From Acanthochromis polyacanthus (Eukaryota; Chordata; Actinopteri; Pomacentridae), in NCBI RefSeq assembly GCF_021347895.1, contig NC_067119.1:6274534-6338533 (forward strand): a DNA stretch of 64,000 bases, in the 5' to 3' direction. The stretch's first letter is position 1. Every line of letters starts with the position of its first letter. The position numbers and the translations under genes are program-made. Below the pieces are notes generated by a model. The model was not told the DNA's origin. It ran no database searches and saw nothing but the letters and a program-made list of their open reading frames with translations. Positions 1 to 11,699 of this stretch are shown here, one piece after another.

Positions 1-1081
1 TTTCACGGTGAAAATAATCTGAAAATCGAAATGAATCATTTGTTGCAGTGCTACATGACAGCTGTTAAATCAAGCAGAAACTGCAAATATTCTGGCTGTG
101 GCTTCTCAGATGTCACGATTTGCTGCTTTTAGTTGTAGCTTTTTTTAACATACATTATTATAAAAATAAATATCTCTGGGAATCTGAGGACAAGACGAGA
201 GACTGAAAGACGTCTGTTTTGGCTCTTTATGTCACTTATGTCTTAAAAATGGAATACATAAGATAAACAGCAGATTAATTTGTACAAAAAACATTAGTTT
301 GCTGCCTTAAGTGTGTGTCTAACCCCTACAATCTTGCAGGAAAATCTTGCCTGCTTGCTGACGGTCTTTCTTAAACCACACTGCTGATTTGAAACTTAGA
401 TTACTGAGCTCAAAGGACAATTAAGGCCTGAGGTAATTCCATGACAGGGAGGTTTCAAGGTGCAAGTGGCCTCTCTTATCACTGTTTCAAGAAAGCAACA
501 CAAAACAAGAAAAACATGACACAACATTCACGGTTTATCGTGCAACGGTACTGATTTGTATCGACATTAGCAAGAAGACAAGAACTCTTAATATCAGTCA
601 TGTCTGCTGAGTTTAAGGCAACCACAACGTCTGCATTAAAAAAAACCCACACACACATAATAATAAATCAGAACGAGCGATGCGATCAGTGCCGTCAGAC
701 CACTTCTCCAAAACACAACAGTCATCGTGCAACTTCGGCAGGAGGGTTTGTGCTCGTTTTAAATCAGCCTCCCTGAGAAATATGCAACAAGTGAAAGGCC
801 AATGCGCAACAGCAGCAGCAGCAAACTGCATCTGTCAGAGCCTGACGATGAGCAGAGATCGCTGCATCGGCGCAGCAAAGCGGCAGCCTGCGTTAATGTT
901 TCGCGCGCCTGCTGAGCCAGAAGTCGTCGTGCTCGTCTTGGCAGGCGCGACCGCCCAAATTACACAAATTACATCTCCTTCTGAATTGCACAACAGGATT
1001 TCAGAGTGTCAGGGCTCTCATTCTCTCCCTCCCTCTTCCCATTGGCTGTGGAGTGGTGGTACTGATGTCAGAGGCAGAGAG

Positions 1082-1095
1082 GTTGCCATGGAGAC
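1082..1095 (+). promoter_or_regulatory. X-box-like RFX motif in mapk1 intron 1
   Basis: GTTGCCATGGAGAC lies in a GC-rich island (about 840-1240) and close to a CCATTGG CCAAT-type box at 1038. It matches the RFX X-box left half exactly and the right half with two differences from GTTGCCATGGCAAC. Function is inferred only from motif likeness. Confidence 0.35.
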
Positions 1096-3722
1096 GGGCG
1101 CCACGGTGGCATTTCGAGAGGACGGCTCATGGCAGAATGAAGCAGAGCATCGGCAACGGCGGAGAATCGGGCAGGTCAAGGACTCGAGATGGAGATTAGA
1201 GGGAGTCGCAATCACCAGGAGGGAGACGTTGGAAGGGAGATGAATTTAATTTGGGGTTTAGGGTGAAATGTTTACCAGACAAAACCTGTAACTAAAGTGG
1301 ATTTCTTTAGTAAAATGTGGCATTTATTGCCAATATTTACACTGTGTTCTACACAACTTGTTGTTGCTTTAGATAATAAAACGCAAATAAAATGTAACAA
1401 GGTTTGCATAATCAGGATTCAACATGTACTTATAACCAGAGGGTGCATTTACTACATTCTACAACAGAGGTTACATAACTTAGAAGGTTTTGAGGATATT
1501 ACAAAAGAAAAATGGGCTGAAATAACTGTCAGATAATCAACTATTTGGATGCAAGCTTCAAATTTCAGAAGAATTTATCAAGGAAAATGATATACCTTCT
1601 CTGGCATGACCTCTAGTGTGAAGGTTTGTTGCTCTTCCTTGTTTTATATTAGTTTGCTGTTTGTTTTTGTAAGTTTCTAACTGTTTGTCCAACCAGAGTT
1701 CTTTAATTTTTTTTATCTATTCCACAAATTGTGAAAAATTCTAACATAATCACAGCCTTAAAATGATGTCGTGAGGAATCTGAACATGAACAAAAGCCAG
1801 ACATTAAGTACGACATTAGTGATCTTGTAATGCAGACTGGGTGTTAGTGATGAAGTGACTGGTCCACATGCTAAACACCTGCTTTATCAGTTTCACATTT
1901 CCTGTGTTTACACTGTGTTGTAGGTGCCTCACCAGTTTGCGATAGCTCATTTTGTCAGTCTTATAGATAATTCACAGTTTCAATATTTGTATTTTTGTGT
2001 CCACATAATCTAAGGACAAAAGCCAATTCAAAATCTTTAATATAACTATAAACATTCCCCAAGTAATTAAGGCATTTGTAAAAGACTGAGAAAAGAAAAG
2101 CTCCTCTATCCTTTAACATAAAAATCAGTCACAAAAAGCGATGTTTCCTGATAAAATGCCAACAATTCTGTAGTTTCCTTCCACCGGCGGCCTCTGTTTT
2201 CTTTCGAATGACACTGGAAAGCGAGGCTGTTAATGTCGTAGTGGTGGAGCGTGAGATGTACATTCATTGCTCTTATTTATTTTTACAAACTTTATACAGT
2301 ACAGTGGGTTTGGCTGAGGTCAGATTTTGCAAAACCGAACCATTTCCATGTCAGTTAAGTAACACGATGAAGCTCCACTGCTCCTATTTCCGTGCCGTCA
2401 GCTTCTGCAGCCGTTACGCCAGTGCATTTTGACTGGCAAAGCTCACACTGATGGGCACCTCCAAGGAAATGACTTCAGGGAACTACTGCCGACTGCTAAC
2501 GTTGGTGTTTTTTGAGAGGAAGCAGAAATATCGATTTAATAATTTATGCATTATTTTATGGCGTAAAAACAACAACTTGAATCGGTCCTACAGCGCAGTA
2601 TACAGATGTTAAATCTGGCAAAAAGACACCACTGGTACTGGACTGGTGCTGTATACCTGTGTGAGTTATATCAGAATTGGCTGCACAGATCCAGTTTCTC
2701 TCCCACTACCAGAACAGCCAATAAAAATCTATGAAAAACAACAAACAACAAACAAAAATGTTTCCAGATGGAGGCATTGAGATCCCTTCCCTTCTGTTTC
2801 TCCCAATCTGACACGGACAAAAAGCAGGAATCTGACCAACCACCGGCCGTCTTTTTAGATGTAAAACTTTTTTATAAACACGAGGCACTTCAGCAGCGTT
2901 CCCCCATGATCTAACTGCTCATGTGGGCGGTCTGAAAAGGCAGAGTATGCCACGGCAGCTTCTGAATATCATCACACGGGGTGATACAGTATCTTGTGAT
3001 TGTGTAAGCATACGGCGCGCACGAACTCGGGCTTCAGTTAAGAGGCTCGGTGCAACGCCAATCTGTGGAGCGTCAGCCACTAAAAAGCCCTGACATGAGC
3101 AGCCTTACCCTCGACAAGAGGCTGTTGAAAACAAAAATAGGTCTACTCAGAAAATGACACAGATGCACCCTCCAAATTTTTTGCAAAAAAGCAAATCCAG
3201 CATCAACACAGAGGACCCTGGATTATGTTTCAGTTTCTCAGAAAGACAAATAAAAGGCAGACTTTGTGAAGAACTGCACTCCAAACCGAAAGCTTGGCTA
3301 ACCAGAAAGCACAGCGGGATTTTGGTTCCATAAATACACTCTCTGCCGCTAGTGACAAAACAAACTGTTGTAGATGGCCGCAAAGGAAAGCTACAGTTGT
3401 GATAATTGCCTCGTTAAAACGTAATTGCTGTTGGATCACTTTTGGGAAGACTGCTGAGACAAAACAGCGTCAGAACACATCGGAACTGGATATTACTGCG
3501 ATCAAATAACGCTGATAATGTCGCTCCGGTTCCAGACAAAGCGTGGCCCATCCCGAGTCTCCACAAGGCATAAATCTCCATATTAACCATGTTTTTCCAG
3601 CAATAAAACCCAGAACCGCACGTCTGCAGCCACCAAGTTTGGCATCTTTGACTCACTGTCCCTGCATAATCTTTTGTGTCATCGAGCAAATATACAAATA
3701 CTTTGGGACTGCACACAGAGCT

Positions 3723-3736
3723 GCTGCCATGGCAAC
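3723..3736 (+). promoter_or_regulatory. X-box-like RFX motif in mapk1 intron 1
   Basis: GCTGCCATGGCAAC differs by one base from the symmetric RFX X-box GTTGCCATGGCAAC. It lies in a non-repetitive stretch of intron 1. Binding is inferred from the motif only. Confidence 0.35.
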
Positions 3737-5929
3737 CATATCCAGCATCTCCGCTTATGGATTTAATCGGAATTTGTCAGTTTGATAAAGTTGTTTATGT
3801 CCTCTTGCAAAGCAAATTCAGCTAGCATGGATGTAGATATTTTACATTAGGTGTCCTTAGGAGTGAATACCCACAACATCTCTTTGGATCCTGCAAAAAT
3901 TTAAAACCTAAGGACAGCTGGAAGATAAGCAAATGATGATATTTAAATAATTATTAACATTCAGATAAACATTGAGGACTGTCTATGATGATTATTTCTT
4001 AATACGCTTTCATATTTAGAAAAACAAAAGCAGTTTTTTTTCCCTCTTTCTTTTCTTTTTTCCCTTTTTTTGTCTGCATATCTGCTCAGAAATGACACCA
4101 ACCAGCCATGGTGTCATTACTTAAGCTTCATGCAATTTTTTTCTTCTTTGTGACTGTGACCATCACCTGCCCTCATGGCAAATTAACCTATCATGTTTAT
4201 TTCAAGCTGTTTCCTACATTATGCCATTGAGGGCTGTGCACACCCAAGTGAAACATAAAACAAACACAGGACCGACAAAAAGTGAGGCATAGACAGTGTT
4301 CTAAGAGAAAAGGTGCATTTTATTTATTTGTGCTCTTTAATTCACACCTTTGAAACCAGTTACAAATCTAAGACCCTCCACAAACACCAGATACAACAGA
4401 ATCCCAACAGGATCAATCATGAAGATGTCAGGAGACCACAGGGAGGATAGATGAAGAAGGGTGAGATCCACAGACACTAACCCAGCAACCTCCACTGACT
4501 CAGCGACCGGAGGAACAAACTCTGTTTTTTAATTTCCTGTTCTGCTACATTCCTGGAAACGCACAAATTTCTGCAGCAAAACAATCCTCAATTGAATTCA
4601 ATGCATCCCCAAGGAGCAAAATATAAATAAAACTGTACTCAAATCATTAAATTTGCTGAATATCTGCTAATCGATAGGCACTACAAGAAATTATGTTGCA
4701 TAAACGCCTCACATGCAGGCTAATGTAGATGTTAGCTAACCAGCTGTGCACAGAGAAGCCTCTAGTCTTCTTTCAGTTAACACAGAGCAGCAACTCAGAA
4801 TGACCAAGAATGACTTTGAAAAGCGTGAAATATAGTGTTCTTATGTCAGATTTAGTGCAGGTAAAACAGGTTGTTTTCTATGAGCGGAGCATTATCAGTG
4901 TGAATATTTCAGTCAGTTGTGTAAATTTAGCTGTAGGGAGCCAAAGTGGTGAGTAATATTACATTTTTATATGCTGTTTTCAGTCTCTTAATAGGAAAAT
5001 GAAATAGCTAATGAACATTTTTTTCTACCATAACCTGCAGATCTATAGAGACGTGTATGTGCATCTCTGCAGAAACATAATCCTACTATATCTACATATT
5101 TTACTATGAATTTTTATTTCATTATCGCTTTCATATCACTTTGTCTTACTATGCATTTGTGACCTTTACTTATTTTGCTAAAGAAGCCCTCTATGTGTGA
5201 AACATGTGCTCATGGAGAAAATGTATATAACAAAATATGAGAGAGCAGCCAGCTTTTCCTGACTCACAGTGCTTTGCTGAATGCAGCCCAAGGGAAGCAG
5301 TTCACAAGACGGTAACACCGGTATATATAGCAGCGCAGCCTCACAAAGAACAACTTACCGAGGGGGATTTTTAAAAAAAAAACATTTTAGATGCAAAACC
5401 GAGGGATGCCTGTGAAGTACACTCTGCACCACTTTCTCTGGCTGCTGCACATCAAAGCCACATGACCAACTGACTGAAAAACCGCAGGTCTCGAAAGGAA
5501 CGCAGCAAGACGAGTGCAGGGAGGCCGAGGCTGACACATCACTCACTCCAACTGCCTCGGAGCACGATAAAAATACAGAAACAGCACAACAGCTGAGCTT
5601 TCACACCAGCAAGATCTCAGTAAAACTCAAAGAAACAACAAAAAAACAACAACACTGGACTGTTTTACAGCTTTTACCGATGATATAAGATGTCACTGAA
5701 GATGTGAAGAAATGCTCTGAAACAATCTGAATCTCAAAGGAAACAAATCATTTCTCTTTCAAATGATATACTAAAACACACCACTTAAGCTTGTAAAAGA
5801 AGAGAGAGTGACATTAAATGGGGATGCAGGTTTATTAAAGATTTTGGCATCACTGTGACTTAAAACAAATGCAACTCCAGCCTCTGTAGTCAAGCATAAT
5901 GGATGTGTGATTAATCAGTTAATTGTCTA

Positions 5930-6360
5930 CTAATTTGATAATAGATTTGAGCAGTTTTTTTTGGTTTGTTTTTTTTTTTTTTAGAAAAAAGAGCCTAAAG
6001 TCTGATTCTAGCTCCGTAAATGTGAGTATTTTCTGCTTTCTTTATTCCCTCTATGACAGTAAACACAATATCTTTGTGTTATGGACAAAACAAGACAACG
6101 AAACTATTTATTAAAATCATTTTCTACATTTTATAGACCAAAAACTAATTCATTTTTTAGAAAAATGTCTAAATTCAGATTCTAGCTTCTTAAATGTGAA
6201 TATTTTTTGGTTTCTTTATGCCTCTATGATTGATTATCTTTGCATTGTGGATATAGTCATGTTGGGTTGTGAAAACAATCTACATTTCTCACCATTTTAA
6301 GCTAATTTATAGACCAAACAACTATTAAAAGTAATTAAGAAAATACTCTGATTAACTGAT
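5930..6360. repeat. Two adjacent diverged copies of a teleost MITE-like repeat
   Basis: Copy one (about 5970-6140) and copy two (about 6150-6350) share TTAGAAAAA, a TCTGATTCTAGCT-type segment, AAATGTGARTATTTT, TTTCTTTATTCCCTCTATGA, a TATCTTTG-TGTGGA segment and TATAGACCAAA. The same family appears inverted at 7390-7930 and again at 57810-58130. I know this unit as a common interspersed element of fish genomes, but I cannot name the family with certainty. Confidence 0.6.
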
Positions 6361-7389
6361 AATGAAAGGCTTTACATGTAGCGCTACTGTCTGTACCCCT
6401 TCCTGTATTTTGTGACATCTTTAAAAACACTATTTCTAAACTACAGATTCAAACCTAATCACTGTTTTATAAGACACACATTTAAAAACACATTGCCTCA
6501 CGTTTTTAAAGTGACCCGACACCACTCACACCAGCCCTGATGCATCCCACAAATGGATTAAAACATTCCAGAGCTGAAAGAAACTGGTCACAACTTGCTT
6601 TTTGAAAAAAAAAAAGAAAGAAAGAAACTGCCCTTAAAATGAGTAATCAAACTGATCCAATCTTTAATGCTAATGCTGCTGGCTCCAGACTGCACCAACT
6701 GCCCATCATTTTGCCAACACTGAGATGGAAAGACCAAAAAAAAACATCTCATCTTGGAGCAAAAAGTGAAATATTAGCTTTATTTGTGGGGTAAAGAAAC
6801 AGATGCATTACTGGAAGCAGCATCAGAAGGAGGAAACACAGTTGGCAGGAGCACCGGTGATTAGGTTGAGCAAAGAGGTAACCTGAAGCTGACAGAAACT
6901 GAAACTCAACTCAGGGAAAGTTCAAGAAAAACGGCGTCATGGCGTCGCCCACGCAGCTTGACTGGCAGGTGATCTGTAAAAGGTGAAGTGCAGGAAGGCC
7001 GCAGATAAGAGATCCATATCTAGAAGCAAAAACTCCCAAGAGAAACCACTTCTAAACGTGTCGACTTTAGCTGCCGGCTGAGAGAACAACATGCTCGGCG
7101 TGTTGTTTTCAGGTGGTGTTAGAAGACGTCTCAGCCGAATTCTGCTTATGGTAGCATGTTTAGCTAAAACTTAAACAGCTGTGTTCATTCCTGAGGTGTC
7201 CGCTAAAATCGAGCTTCATGGGTGGCCAGTCTGGACTGTTTTCCCAAGGAGGGCTTGGAGCAAAGTAATTGTGATCAAACATGGCGAAAAAACCAAACTA
7301 AGCAGTGGTAACCACGGGGAAAACAAACAGGATTTGGTGCAAGTGTACTTTTATAATCGTGTAACTAATAACCATTTCCATTATCGATT

Positions 7390-7930
7390 TATATCCCATT
7401 TAAGCTCTTGAAAAAATGTCAGAAATTGGTGAAAAGTGTCCGAAACAATTTCCCACAACATCTTCACATGTTTCTTTGGGCGGTTGACAAACAATATGAA
7501 CACCAAACTCTAAAAAGAAGCAAATATCCACAATGATGGAACAAACAGAAGTTGTGCAGCTTTGATTAGTAGTTTCAGCTCTAGTTTGCTAATTTGTCTG
7601 CTTTTGTTGGGTAGCAGCATGGTTATTTTCACTGCTGACAAATTAATCGATTAGATATTTGGTCTTTAAAATGTCAGACAATTACGGAAAATTTCGATCA
7701 AGCCCAAAATATTATCCTCAAATGTCTTGTTCTGTCCACAACCCAAAGATATTCAGTTCACAGAGGAGCGAGGGACGTTGTAAACATTCAATTTTAATCT
7801 GTTAGAATAAGAGAATTTGGATTTTATTTCTCGACAGAGTGCTAAAAACTGACTGAGTAGCATGGTTGTACAAATAGTGCAATAGTTGACAATTAATAGA
7901 TTAATTGGTGCAGTTTTAGCGGGTAGACAT
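7390..7930. repeat. Further copies of the same MITE-like repeat, opposite orientation
   Basis: Two partial copies are seen. One spans about 7390-7550 (ATGTCAGAAATTGGTGAAAA, then TTTCCCACAACATCTTCA). The other spans about 7640-7925 (TTAATCGATTAGATATTTGG at the left, GTCCACAACCCAAAGATATT in the middle, ATTAATAGATTAATTGGTGC at the right). They run in the opposite sense to the 5930-6360 copies. Confidence 0.55.
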
Positions 7931-8894
7931 CAATGTAAAAACGCCACTGTTAACGAAACAGCTAATTTTCACCAATCATATCCCCAGTTGTAAAAGATAT
8001 AAATGCATTCATATAATACATTAATGCAAATAAAATACCATTACTGCAGCTCACAGTAGCACATTTCACATTTATATCATCTATTTCCACAGGCTAACAT
8101 CCAAAAAACTCCAAAAATATTGCTCTCAGTGATATGAAAGAGAAAAATACTAATATTAGACTAATATTTAAGGATCTAAAGACAGGAAATAATTAATTTT
8201 TATGGATTATTGAATGGTTTAAATGATTACTCAAATGTCACAATGGGATCTAATAATGGTAAAATAATTGCTTTAGCATGGTGAAATAGTTTCTTATTTG
8301 AACTGCGGTTATGTAACCCAGCTAGCAGCGAGCCGTGCCTTCACAGGTTTCAACACTTGAAGTTTTGTTGTAGTCTGACATACAACTCTTTCCAGCTGAA
8401 CACCCTTTAACAGCAAACTGTACTTCATCTGGTCTGCTTTGCCCTGAGATGCAGCATGTACGAGTCACTTTTTTGCTAGGGGGACGACGATAAAAGCAAC
8501 AACTGTGTGGTTTCGGTGGGTTTTCCAGTTTGAACACAAAAACACACTAAACTGCCTGCTGTGTCTCGGCACTGCAGGCTGACTGTGTGTTCTCAAAAAA
8601 CCCAACTCCTCTCGCCACAGAAGACAAAAGAACTACTCTGCTGCTGTTTGACACAAGGACAATATACTGTATTATGTAATACAGTACAGTGTGCACATTT
8701 AGGGTCAACTACACTACCAGCGGCTTAAGAAACTAAAAAGAAACGTAGTGTTCTTGCAAGAGGAGAGTCAAATGAAACCAACATTGTCATATTTGAGGTC
8801 AATTATAACAGTATATGCTACAAAGATAACAAACTCGTAGTGAAAAGGGATAAAAAAAATGTGTATACTACACACAAAACAGCACAAGCATTGA

Positions 8895-10800
8895 GTTATG
8901 ATCCGTTTATGCTCTACTACAACACTGGCAGAATATTATTGCTGCTTTCCCATAAATTCCTGTATATACACTGCACATAACCAGCCAAGGAAAACCCCCT
9001 TGAGATACTCCCACAATACATTTTCAGACGTATTATGCAAATATCCCTGACAAAACCTAAACATAGTGTGCTGCTACCAGGAATGAGAAGACATGGAAAT
9101 TTTATGATGATGACAAAATGAAGAAAAAATAACATGTAACACTGTTAGATCGGTATAAAACCTGCACAATTAACTGTAAACTGCAGTTTGGGAGATAAAA
9201 AGACACAATAAAGACGAATAAATCACTATCAATTTCAAGTGGAGGACTGTACACACCCATGTCATGAAAAATTAGCTCATTTGCTATCAAGCATATCTGA
9301 ATAAAAATGATGTATATTCCTGCTCACACTGAGAAAAGACAACGTAACTTCTTTCAGGTGAAGTATAATGACTTCTAGCGGTGATTTAACTGTATTCCCT
9401 GCTAACAGAGGTGTTTGTGCCACTTGCTAGCTAAAAGATGACATGCATTTAGTTGCTTTTTGTGACATAACTTGAGTTATAATGCTGTATTACAACACTG
9501 ATAGAACATTATTGCTTCCAGAGTGGCTCTTTCATATTCTCTTGAGATACTCCCACAATACATTAATAGACATATTATGCAAATATGACTACCAAACACT
9601 GCTGCCACAGTGAATGGAAACACATGGAAATTTTATGGAGAGGGAAAAACAATGACATGCTGTTGTGTAATTTTACTATAAAACCTACACCTTTAATGGT
9701 GAAGTACAGCTAACGACACAGAGGAAAAAAATGCTATAAAGTTGATTATATTGGTGTAAATGTACAGTGAAGGACTGCACACACCCATGTCATGAGGGTA
9801 TTACTGAAAAACAATCAGATTTGGTCATGTTAAAGACTCAGTGTGACATATTTGAATAATAAAAATGGTTATTTTGTGTACAAATTAATAGAAGCTAAAG
9901 GCAGCCACACAAAATACACCTTGTGGTAAAGTCAAATGATTTCTAACCGTGATTTATGGTACTCCTACTGCTAGAAGAAGTCAAACCAACATTAATTGGA
10001 CACTATTGCTCAATAGTTAAAACATGACAAGAACTCAGTTATTGTTTGTAACACAAATTAAGTTTTACTGATACTCTTTTTACTATAAATTCCTTCATAT
10101 ACACTGTGTATAATCAGCCAAGGATGCATGTTTCAGACGTATTATTGTAAAATTACTAACAAAACCTAAATATACAGCTATCACGAAAGAGAAGACATGA
10201 CATTTTTATGGTGATGATAAAGAAAACAAACATCCAGCACTGTTAGAATTCAATATGCAACTAGTTTAGGAGATGAAAAGACACACTATAACGTTGATTT
10301 AATTGCTGGAAATTTAAAGTGGAGGAATGGTCACACCCTTGTCATTAAAGTATTACTAAAAACTGACCAGATTTGGTCATTTTAATGGCTCTATGTAACA
10401 TATTTGAATCAAAAAATCTGATATTTGGAGCAGAATCCTGCTCATCACTGACAGAAGCTAAGGGTAGCTTCACAAAATAGACTTTGAAATGAAGTACAAC
10501 CACTGGTATAACATTTAAAGGTAAATTATAGTTTGGGAGATGAAAAGACAGTATAAATTTGATTAAATTGCCGTAAATTAGTACTTATTTTGAAGTGGAG
10601 GATTGTACACACCCATGTCATAAAGGTATTACTGAAAACGGGTCAGATTTGGTTATTTTAATGACTCTATGTAACATATCTGAATAAAAAAATCTGATAT
10701 TTTAGGTATAATCCTCTTCAACATCAACAGCAGCTAAAACCAGCTCCACAAAATAGATTTTCAGGTGAATAACAGTCACTACTAACCGTGATTTGAGCCA
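8895..10800. repeat. Degenerate tandem array, unit about 530-550 bp, next to mapk1 exon 1
   Basis: Four diverged units are recognisable by shared anchors in the same order: ACACACCCATGTCAT (9251, 9779, 10606, with a variant at about 10331), GGAGATAAAAAGACAC and its variants (9190, 10269, 10535), CAGATTTGGTCATTTTA-type segments (about 9818, 10370, 10650), GCAAATAT after CGTATTAT, and CACAAAATAGACTTT-type ends. The last unit is only about 275 bp after its predecessor, so it is truncated. Nothing in it looks coding. Confidence 0.75.
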
Positions 10801-10977
10801 TTTTCACGGCTAACGGACGCTTCTTTCCCCCCCATTTAACTGCCATCGGATGGACACTGTTGCTTGCTAGCTAAAACATGACTTTAGTTTGTAACGGAAA
10901 AGATGCGAGTTAGCTTCACTAAAAAAAACCCCAAAAGCTCCAAACAAGGTGTAAAACGCCGGGTAAGTGAAGAGAAG

Positions 10978-11450
10978 CTGGGGTTAAAACTCACCACACC
11001 ATCCCGTAGGCGCCCTCCCCGATGTAGGAGAGGTTGCTGTACCGAGGGCCGACGTCGAAGGCCTGCCCGCGGACCAGCTCGGTTCCCGGCCCGGGGCTGG
11101 GGCCGCAGCCAGCAGGGGCAGACACCGCAGCTGTCGCCATTACGAGGACTATTTTCTTCTTCTTTTTATCTTCTTTTTGTTTTTGTTTTTAAAGCAAGGC
11201 TATCAAATTTAAGAAAGGAAAACAGCGACTTCAGTGAGAAAAGAAATATGCGTGTGTGTTTATATCCGTCGGAGCGGTGGCTGCAACAGGGTTCGGGGCG
11301 GTTCGGAGGCCTTCGGTACGTGCGGAGTGCTTTTCTGTCCGTTACCGTGCGCTCGGAGCGACCACACCGCTGCTGTGCTGTCGCAGGCAGGCAGAGCCGC
11401 GGACAGGCTGCTGCTGCAGGAAATAACGGAGGCGGTCATGTGACGCCATA
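10978..11450 (-). promoter_or_regulatory. mapk1: CpG-rich promoter and 5' UTR region of mapk1
   Basis: The sequence around and upstream of the mapk1 ATG (11140) is clearly GC- and CpG-rich against an AT-rich background, up to about 11445. It ends at a GTCATGTGAC E-box-like palindrome and a minus-strand ATGGCG core (around 11435-11450). Directly beyond it is the (CT)n tract. No TATA box is evident, as is usual for a housekeeping kinase. The transcription start cannot be placed from sequence alone. Confidence 0.6.
10995..11140 (-). CDS. mapk1: mapk1 (ERK2) first coding exon, partial gene
   Basis: This exon encodes the N-terminus of the MAP kinase ERK2, the serine/threonine kinase at the end of the Ras-Raf-MEK cascade, which acts in cytoplasm and nucleus. 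The ATG is at 11140-11138 on the minus strand. It gives 48 codons plus two bases: an Ala/Gly/Pro-rich leader, then the family-specific stretch [20 protein letters not shown] and the glycine-rich ATP loop GEGAYG at residues 41-46. The exon ends ATG-GTG-TG before a GTGAGT donor (10994-10989), splitting the next Cys codon as expected for MAPK1. The leader is longer than in MAPK3. The remaining exons (catalytic loop, TEY activation site) are not in this window, so the gene continues left of base 1. The paralogue mapk3 is the only real alternative, and the leader argues against it. Confidence 0.95.
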
Positions 11451-11469
11451 TTTTCCTTTTTTCTTTCCG

Positions 11470-11472
<3 letters not shown>

Positions 11473-11513
<41 letters not shown>
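11473..11513. repeat. (CT)n microsatellite
   Basis: About twenty uninterrupted CT dinucleotides lie just upstream of the mapk1 CpG-rich promoter region. Confidence 0.97.
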
Positions 11514-11516
<3 letters not shown>

Positions 11517-11593
11517 GCTGAACAGTTACATGGAAGAAATTTTTAACTATTAACCATAATTATTTTAGAATTTGGAAGAGAGAAAAACAAATT

Positions 11594-11617
11594 AGACAGA
11601 CAGACAGACAGACAGAC

Positions 11618-11695
<78 letters not shown>
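11594..11695. repeat. (GACA)n(GATA)n compound microsatellite
   Basis: A run of GACA units passes into about eighteen GATA units. The apparent reading frames across it are only the periodic repeat. Confidence 0.97.
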
Positions 11696-11699
11696 GTGG

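Larger units (their letters stand above)
1..10994 (-). other. mapk1: mapk1 intron 1 (incomplete)
   Basis: About 11 kb lie between the mapk1 exon 1 donor and the left edge. I looked on the minus strand for the next ERK2 exon ([22 protein letters not shown] region) and did not find it, so exon 2 is probably outside the window. The intron is AT-rich apart from a GC-richer island near 840-1240. It holds two RFX X-box-like motifs, interspersed MITE copies near 5930-6360 and 7390-7930, and a degenerate tandem array at 8895-10800. The long frames at 680-1243, 3414-3716 and elsewhere show no recognisable protein family. Confidence 0.7.

Noticed and set aside
680..1243. 187-codon frame in mapk1 intron 1
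   Set aside because: No recognisable domain, no neighbouring exon in phase, and the composition is that of a CpG-containing island. More likely regulatory than coding.
10903..11553. 216-codon plus-strand frame over the mapk1 first exon
   Set aside because: It is antisense to the mapk1 coding exon and runs into the (CT)n tract (Ser-Leu repeats), so it is a shadow of GC-rich exon and microsatellite.
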